From positions 267,119 to 331,118 of the forward strand of contig VSDK01020457.1 in NCBI GenBank assembly GCA_009767595.1: a DNA stretch of 64,000 bases, given 5' to 3'. Positions 60,415-64,000 of this stretch are shown in pieces. The notes beneath the pieces are model-generated. The model was not told the origin of the DNA and ran no database searches. It saw only the letters and a program-made list of their open reading frames with translations. Position numbers and translations under genes: made by a program. The stretch's first letter is position 1. Each line of letters opens with the position of its first letter. The DNA is from Symbiodinium kawagutii (lineage: Eukaryota; Sar; Dinophyceae; Suessiales; Symbiodiniaceae).

Positions 60415-60512
60415 TTTTTGGAACGGGGCGTAGTCGGGGAGGAAGTGCCGCGCGGCGTCCAGGTAAGCCACCAACTTCCCGTTCGCAGTGGCTCTCGCAT
60501 CGTCAGCAGCGC
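60415..60512 (-). CDS. Exon-like island cut by an assembly gap
   Basis: The minus strand leaves the gap reading ADDARATANGKLVAYLDAAR and HFLPDYAPFQKKDGFD to a TGA, or to a GT donor after ANGKL. It is amphipathic and protein-like but of unknown family. Its 5' part is lost in the gap. Confidence 0.4.
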
Positions 60513-60647
60513 NNNNNNNNNNNNNNNNNNNNNNNNNNNNNNNNNNNNNNNNNNNNNNNNNNNNNNNNNNNNNNNNNNNNNNNNNNNNNNNNNNNNNNNN
60601 NNNNNNNNNNNNNNNNNNNNNNNNNNNNNNNNNNNNNNNNNNNNNNN
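60513..60647. other. Assembly gap, 135 N
   Basis: A run of N. Protein frames that read through it are meaningless. Confidence 1.
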
Positions 60648-60649
60648 GG

Positions 60650-61600
60650 GCTGGCTGCTTGATGTTTTCTTTCGTTGTGGGTGGCTCATGGCCACAACCC
60701 CAGAACATATATATTTAGGTTTGGATATATAGACATTGTTGTATTTATTTATACAGAGGTGTTTGTACATGCATATCTTATGCGCGTAACTGATTTCAAG
60801 TAAATGCAGATATGTGCATGTAAATGCATTTCGACAGATATGTTTCTATCTATAGACGTATATTTACATCCAGTTAAATATGCGCACATCAAAATATGTA
60901 TGTGTATGGCTGGGTTCGCGGCGGCATTACCTAGGCATGTTTCGCGCGCCTCCCACCCAGTGGCCATTCTTGGGCCTCCCAAACGTCAATGTCCGTGGCC
61001 AAAACGCACAAGACCGCCACATGGCCACACGGCCGGTGATGCAGCGGCCATTCTGGACCACCCAACATTGTTTGTCCTGGCCATCGGATTTTGTCTGGCC
61101 CCTCACTCACTATGTGAACTGGGCCAGCCCAGGTTGAGCCAAAGTTGTCACCACCGCTAGGGAAGCCAACCATGTCCGGGGGTCCGATCGCTTGGCACTA
61201 CTTTGCACCCCTGGCGTCTACTGTTGGGATGTTCATTTGATCCATTCTTGGGATGGTCATGAACCAGCTCGCCATCCTTCATAAGTGGGGCCACTGACCA
61301 AAGGTCTGTGTTGAGACACAACTAAGCATCGAGTGGTGGCGATTTCTCCGGGGATACAGCGTGCTGAAGCCAAGGTAACTTGGTTGCCCGCCAGGCATAG
61401 CAAGGGAACATCAGCTGAAAAAACAATACATGTAAAATTGCTGGGAGGTTTACAGCCAACGAAAGGGTCACTTCATGCAAGCATATGCAACCAGCTGATT
61501 TACAGGCAAAATGCCAGGAAATTCCTATAAATGATGATAAACAAACCATTTTCCCAGATATTTTCTTAGTTCACCAACCCCTACGATTCATAAACCATCA
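60650..61600. other. No supported gene
   Basis: A GC-rich patch at 60910-61160 is rich in GGCCAT words and open on both strands, without recognisable motifs. The rest is unique DNA. Confidence 0.35.
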
Positions 61601-61641
61601 CTTCTGAGTCGCTTGATTCACAGCTCCATGGAGCAATGCAG

Positions 61642-61742
61642 GTACATTGGTACTTCGGTCGTCGAGCCATGTTGTTGAACGACGATCATCGTTGTTGCGG
61701 TTTCGCCGCGGCTCGCTCCGCAGTTCCCTCGTTGCAGCGAAG
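61642..61742. CDS. Exon-like island, strand uncertain
   Basis: On plus, CAG and AAG/GTGGGA bound 101 bases reading VHWYFGRRAMLLNDDHRCCG. On minus, an AG acceptor and GT donor bound ELRSEPRRNRNNDDRRSTTW. It is flanked left by AACCATC and right by GATAATTGATG. It is probably an exon of the gene upstream of the glycosyltransferase, strand undecided. Confidence 0.35.
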
Positions 61743-61749
61743 GTGGGAC

Positions 61750-63440
61750 ATATTTTGCCAACAAGAACTGCTGACCACCAACGGGACATCAATAGAAATA
61801 TGATGATAATTGATGAAATATGGATGTCAACCGAAGAGGATTGTGCCGAAGCACTGGCGACACCACTTGGGGTTGTGGACAGGATGCAACCCCGCTGGCC
61901 TTCCATGATTGAAGACCATTTTGGGGATAGTTCGGGGTACCATCATGCATGGACAAACCCATTTCTAACCAGCGTGAACCACACAACCTTCATACATCCC
62001 CTCCAGCAATGACCATCATTTATCATCTTTCACCATTGTGGAACCACTGGCTTTTCACCCAGGTAGACAATATCTATCCATGTACCGTATCATATATTTT
62101 CATGTGTGCACATGTGTGTGTGAGAACCTCTAGAAACGAACGTATCAAGAAGTAACAAGTCTAAGTACAAGTATACGGACAAGTTGACCCCATGCACCAT
62201 GGAAAATCATGAGCTATTTAGAGGATATGGACCTCAAGTCCCTGCATTGTGAAAATTATGACCGGGATTTTCATTTTACAAACATAAAATGGCAAAACCA
62301 TCAAACTTTAAGCGGCGGTACCGAGTCTCGGGTTGTCGCGATGTGCATCGCTATATATGCACCATATCTCTAATTAACGAATTGTCCTCTACCGAATGTC
62401 CAAACTCATATCTCCAACAATTGTAAGTAATAAGATATGCTACACGTCACAAATCACATGTCGTCAATATCAAGCACGGTATGTTTTCCCCAATGCTGAC
62501 GGATTTGGAGGCTTCTCAAATCAAACCTGGTGCATCTTCAACTACGAATTTTGAATCAATTGGCCAGTAGGTGTCTTACATTGTTTTAATGTATCACACT
62601 AAAGACCACATAGAACAACCCATTGGCTCATCTTGACACTGTTCACCATAGTTCTTCCCAAAGATCTCTTGCCCAAAGTGCAACGAGAACCACCGCCGCG
62701 TCTTTCTTGCGGCGAAAAAAAAAGAAGCTACAGTATCCGTCCATTCGTCCTCTTGTACAATGATTGGCGGAGAGGTTTACACTAATGAGTATTTGTTGGC
62801 AGCCAATTTTTGTATCTACGTCAGCACTCTTGCTTTACAAACCAGTAGCCGTTGACTCCAGTGATAGATATTTGGTAGCTGCTGCTTTATCGATCAGACT
62901 GCCACAAGGGTATGTGTATGACTGGTTTTTGGATGGATGGTTATGACCTATTCTTTGGCTGGTCATCACCCTTCCCATTGCAGCAATGGATTACCTCCCC
63001 ACGTAGCAATGTCAGACCCATGTCAGCTATAGATTCCAGAATAAATCCAGGGAGATGTCGCAGCCTCTGGTCATCTAACGATCGGTGCTATCGTGGGTCA
63101 ATCATTTGTTTAGCAACAGCGGGCAGGGTGAATCATTGGCACCCTCCTGGAACAGCTTCATAAGTTGATAGTACTGCTTGTTAGCCACATTTCTTATTTA
63201 CAGTTGTCATGTTAAAAAACGTCCATTTAGTATCAACATTGACATTCGTAATCATTTACTAAAATGTGCTATAGCATTCATTTTTGATGGCTTATGATGT
63301 ACTATAATCATCAACAATTTCATTAGCCACTCGTTAACCAAATATCAAGTAATCATTGAACACTATTCACCATTTATTGTCATTATAACATCACTATTTA
63401 CCAGTGATTGTTAACCAGAAATGTTAAGGACTGAACTGAC
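61750..63440. other. No gene recognised
   Basis: AT-rich mostly unique sequence. A 121-codon plus frame at 61647-62012 extends the island into repeat DNA and is not convincing beyond it. Confidence 0.4.
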
Positions 63441-63447
63441 GGTTGTG

Positions 63448-63520
63448 TCTAGCATTTCGCGTTGCGTCAGCTCCCCAAACGAAAGAGCTTCAGCAGCAAC
63501 CGTGGCAACAGTGGTACTTC
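63448..63520 (-). CDS. Exon-like island, unknown gene
   Basis: After an AAG acceptor the minus strand reads STTVATVAAEALSFGELTQR, then EMLDTT to a GTCAGT donor (coordinates approximate). TTAACCA and CACCAT words lie on the left and GATGGTTGAGG words on the right (63620-63760), as for the other small exons. Confidence 0.4.
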
Positions 63521-64000
63521 AAGTGTCAGTTACTGATTGTTTATAATTTGAACGAGGACTCTGAACAATGCTTAGTCAATGGTAATCCAATCATGGTGAC
63601 TTCCCGCATGAGATGCTGTTCGTCATAGTCAGTGATGGCTGATCGGTGATGAATTGATGGTTCATTGCAAATTGTGACAATCAACTGGTTGATGGTAATT
63701 GATGGTTGAGGCTTCATGATTACCATCACCATGACCCATCGATGGTTGGTGGTTGAACCATTCGTTAGTCATGTCGCAAAAGGTTAATGTGTGTTAATGA
63801 TGGCCGATATTTAGTGGCTGATTATTAGAACAAAACAGAAGCACTAACCACCCTCAACCCAGTGGCTCATTACTGTTAAGAGAAACAAATGATATCAGAG
63901 GCTTCACTGAGTTGTGGTGGTTCAATGACGGCTACTACCAGTTTATAGATGTTGATACTTGATGATGATGGTTCATTTGTGGTAAATGAGCCTGAACTTT

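Noticed and set aside
60108..60770. ORFs reading through 135 N
   Set aside because: The unknown bases make the frames meaningless. Only the short reading next to the gap is kept as a possible exon.
1..64000. tRNA, rRNA or snRNA genes
   Set aside because: I found no sequence I could fold or match by eye to these classes. A covariance-model scan would be needed to exclude small ones.

Overview
The window is nuclear DNA of a dinoflagellate, most likely a Symbiodiniaceae-type alga. A perfect 22-nt match to the dinoflagellate trans-spliced leader lies on the minus strand at 38747-38768. Introns use GT, GC and apparently GA donors, genes run one way in close succession, and introns are packed with short degenerate repeats. 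The proteins also look dinoflagellate: BTB plus NHL propeller, a transposase-like family with DN/GHTH motifs, HMG-like proteins and intron-rich C5-methyltransferases. Every gene I can support is on the minus strand. Splice models were made by hand from reading frame, splice dinucleotides and phase, so edges marked 'about' are approximate.

Layout, left to right. (1) 1-2.1 kb: three short exons of one gene in repeat-rich introns. (2) 2.5-3.9 kb: TATC and GAT microsatellites around a diverged repeat block (2829-3125). (3) 4.4-22.1 kb: a dense block of five consecutive minus-strand genes 0.15-0.4 kb apart. In transcription order they are a transposase-like protein (22078-17851), a C5-cytosine methyltransferase with motifs I, IV, VI, VIII and X (17476-14080), an unrecognised multi-exon protein (13754-7685), a lysine-rich HMG-box-like protein (7531-5752) and a small unrecognised protein (5531-4400). 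A 94-bp tandem array at 22.25-22.67 kb is related to the repeat block at 2.83-3.13 kb, so the block is bracketed by copies of one repeat family. (4) 22.7-27.8 kb: repeat-rich DNA with four GC-rich, exon-like islands.

(5) 27.85-58.14 kb: one very dispersed gene for a glycosyltransferase of about 400 residues. Twelve exons of 70-150 bp are joined in consistent phase across introns of up to 8.8 kb. Its last intron holds a 3.9-kb minisatellite and a tandem array of foldback elements, and another intron holds a complete BTB/POZ-NHL gene (54437-52185) on the same strand. (6) 58.2-64 kb: AT microsatellite, a pyrimidine tract, a 135-N assembly gap and a few more exon-like islands.

Two themes stand out. 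Most small exons of the dispersed genes are flanked on the left by CAACCAT-type and on the right by ATGGTTG-type repeats, so the two ends of each intron are complementary. The five-gene block joins a transposase-like protein, a DNA methyltransferase and an HMG-like protein between related repeats, and may be a large self-methylating mobile element or a relic of one.
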